Below, in pieces: positions 62,806 to 64,000 of a stretch of 64,000 bases of DNA. The stretch spans positions 1,645,812 to 1,709,811 of the forward strand of contig NZ_CM001022.1 in assembly GCF_000165795.1 (NCBI RefSeq). The letters run 5' to 3'. The first letter of the stretch is position 1, and each line of letters starts with the position of its first letter. This DNA is from Aminomonas paucivorans DSM 12260. GTDB lineage: Bacteria; Synergistota; Synergistia; Synergistales; Synergistaceae. The notes beneath the pieces were generated by a model. That model worked only from the letters and a program-made list of their open reading frames with translations. It was not told the DNA's origin and did not search any database. The position numbers were made by a program, and so were the translations under genes.

Positions 62806-63112
62806 AGGTGCACCTCCTCTCTGCTACCCTCGTTTCTTGGCTCTTGCAGGCGTTTCCCAGGGTCTTGGGCGTCTTGGAAAACCGGTCACCTCCCTTTGGA
62901 GGCAGCGGGGACGGGGCGGGCAAAGAAGAGGGAAGATTCCGTCAACACAAAACCCCATTTGCCGCCCGGTTCCGCCTTATGCCTCGAACCAAATTGTAGA
63001 TCACCGTGGAAACACACCGCAAGTGTCTTCTTGCAAAGCGAGGGGGGGTTCCCCGGCAAGTTGCCGAAGAACCCCCCGGGAAGTGTGCTTGGGTGGCCAA
63101 ATTGAACGGGGC
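62806..63112. other. Intergenic region between alanine symporter and grdD-like gene
   Basis: A 307-bp region without a supported gene. Near its right end are two hairpins placed after the grdD-like gene on the minus strand: GGGGGGTTC/GAACCCCCC (63043-63051 with 63069-63077, inner GGC/GCC) and GCAAG/CTTGC (around 63019-63034), likely a terminator region though T-runs are poor. On the minus strand a TTGACG near 62940 could be a -35 of the symporter gene; no good -10 goes with it. I looked for a glycine riboswitch and did not see one. Confidence 0.5.
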
Positions 63113-64000
63113 TTATAGGTACCCCGCGCTTTTCAGGATGCCCTCTGCCCGCTCCAGATCCTTGCGAGGGACCTTCACCACCGGGCCGGTGCACCCCATG
63201 GCGGATTCGGCGTAGATCCCCGCCTTCCACAGCTCCCGGGTGGCGTCGTCTACGGAAAGGACGTCGATGCCGTGGATCTCCTCCTCCGTGGGCTCCTTCG
63301 GCGGAGCGGACACCTCCGCCTCCCCGGTTCCCGCGGCGGGCTTCGGCGCCAGGGAGACCAGGACCTCCTCCAGCCCCGAGGCCTTGGCCGCCCCGATTTC
63401 TTCCGCCACCCGCTCCGGCAGTTTTCCCCGAACCACCGAGGCGGTGTACAGCAGCGCCCCGGCGACCACGGGCTCTCCGGAGGCCCGGGAGATGATGGAG
63501 ACCACCTTGGGCCATCCTTCCCCGACGGAGGGGCCGTAGCCCCATCCGCTGGCCTCGTAGCTGCCCCCGGTGGTGAAGGCGGAGAAGAGCTTCACCAGCA
63601 CGTTCCCCGTGAGGGTATCGGTGACGCACAGGTCCACCGCCCCCGCCAGCAGGTCGTTGCCCCGAAGCACCGCGCCCCCGTCCGCCCGGACGCTTTCGCC
63701 GAAGCGGATCGGGTACCCCCGCTCCGCGAGGCGACCCAGGGCACGGACCACCAGCTGCGCCCCGTCCACGTTGAGCACCCCCACGGTGGGGTCCTCCATT
63801 CCCAGGGAGCGGGCCACCGCCCGACCCAGGATGGCGTTGCGCACCATGGCCTCCAGACGCTGGGACGAGGAGGCTCCGGTGGTGGAGGCCAGGATCAGGG
63901 GTTTTCCCTTCCCCGGGGTGACTACCCTTCCGACGGTGGTGACCCCAAGGGGGAAGGGATAGTGCAGCGCCACGGCGCCCTCCACCCGTCCTTCCGCCAG
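63113..64000 (-). CDS. grdD: Glycine/sarcosine/betaine reductase component C subunit alpha-like (GrdD), partial
   Basis: The frame is open to the right edge, so the 5' end lies outside the window; about 295 C-terminal residues are seen. It is a PlsX-related protein with VLNVDGAQLVVRALGRL, LLAGAVDLCVTDTLTGNVLVKL (PlsX-like core) and, 25 residues from the end, the conserved Cys in SAMGCTGPVVKVP that carries the acetyl group in GrdD. It would release acetyl phosphate in Stickland-type reduction of glycine. A basic fatty-acid role (PlsX) is less likely because of the C-terminal Cys extension. Other grd genes are expected beyond the edge. Confidence 0.85.
   Translation of the reverse strand: MAEGRVEGAVALHYPFPLGVTTVGRVVTPGKGKPLILASTTGASSSQRLEAMVRNAILGRAVARSLGMEDPTVGVLNVDGAQLVVRALGRLAERGYPIRFGESVRADGGAVLRGNDLLAGAVDLCVTDTLTGNVLVKLFSAFTTGGSYEASGWGYGPSVGEGWPKVVSIISRASGEPVVAGALLYTASVVRGKLPERVAEEIGAAKASGLEEVLVSLAPKPAAGTGEAEVSAPPKEPTEEEIHGIDVLSVDDATRELWKAGIYAESAMGCTGPVVKVPRKDLERAEGILKSAGYL

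Noticed and set aside
62806-63000. Glycine riboswitch before the alanine/glycine symporter gene
   Set aside because: The conserved glycine aptamer core sequences were not seen on the minus strand.

Overview
The window is GC-rich, gene-dense bacterial chromosome with no sign of phage, transposons or CRISPR. The gene content fits a strictly anaerobic, flagellated, amino-acid-fermenting bacterium. A member of the Synergistota (Aminomonas or Thermanaerovibrio type) is my best guess, inferred from gene content and not proven. Pointers are a glycine-reductase-type subunit (GrdD-like), alanine racemase + alanine dehydrogenase + alanine/Na+ symporter, asparaginase, glutaminase, GatCAB, a ferredoxin-driven membrane hydrogenase, NfnAB, a tungsten-type aldehyde oxidoreductase, rubredoxin and a two-gene SUF-like (SMS) Fe-S system. 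GTG and TTG starts and 4-bp ATGA/GTGA overlaps are common.

Layout. 1-0.54 kb: 3' end of gltX. 0.63-9.75 kb (minus): a complete 14-gene mbh-type operon (MrpEFG, MbhD, MbhE, MrpBCD, MbhI, then NuoB/C/D/H/I-like subunits), with asparaginase translationally coupled at its end. 10.07-14.3 kb (plus): an HD-GYP receptor with an amino-acid-type dCache domain, an unknown helical protein and a UPF0104 membrane protein. 14.36-17.2 kb: malic enzyme + MBL-fold hydrolase (minus) diverging from an unknown gene (plus). 17.3-20.2 kb (minus): four-cluster ferredoxin, AOR-family oxidoreductase and MoaD/ThiS-like carrier. 20.5-25.8 kb (plus): periplasmic amino-acid-binding protein, tRNA-Pro, smpB, ssrA, a probable structured ncRNA and fliD. 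25.9-27.8 kb (minus): a DegS/DegU-like two-component pair.

27.9-30.4 kb (plus): TtcA-like PP-loop enzyme and a PPDK_N-only protein. 30.5-35.3 kb (minus): smsC-smsB, then folB-pgi-glsA, and a small glutaredoxin. 35.5-38.0 kb (plus): nfnA-nfnB and a small unknown gene. 38.1-40.2 kb (minus): an EF-G paralogue. 40.3-52.5 kb (minus): miaB-comEA-comEC-coaX-dus-lysS-ligA-gatC-gatA-gatB. 52.7 kb (plus): a small exported protein. 53.2-58.9 kb (minus): tkt-trmI-queH-AIRS-like-M24 peptidase, then rubredoxin. 59.0-62.8 kb (minus): ald, alr and the alanine symporter. The right edge cuts through a grdD-like gene.

How it fits together (inference). Amino acids are taken up and deaminated (AsnA, GlsA, Alr, Ald). 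2-Oxoacid and aldehyde oxidation (AOR cluster) would yield reduced ferredoxin. Mbh can reoxidise it to H2 while building an ion gradient through its Mrp-like antiporter module. NfnAB balances ferredoxin, NADH and NADPH. The HD-GYP receptor could connect external amino acids to c-di-GMP turnover and flagellar behaviour. No single locus is a demonstrably new system. The best candidates for a second look are the structured RNA upstream of fliD, the coupling of asparaginase to the hydrogenase operon, the AOR cluster with its unusual cysteine spacing, and the amino-acid-sensing HD-GYP protein.
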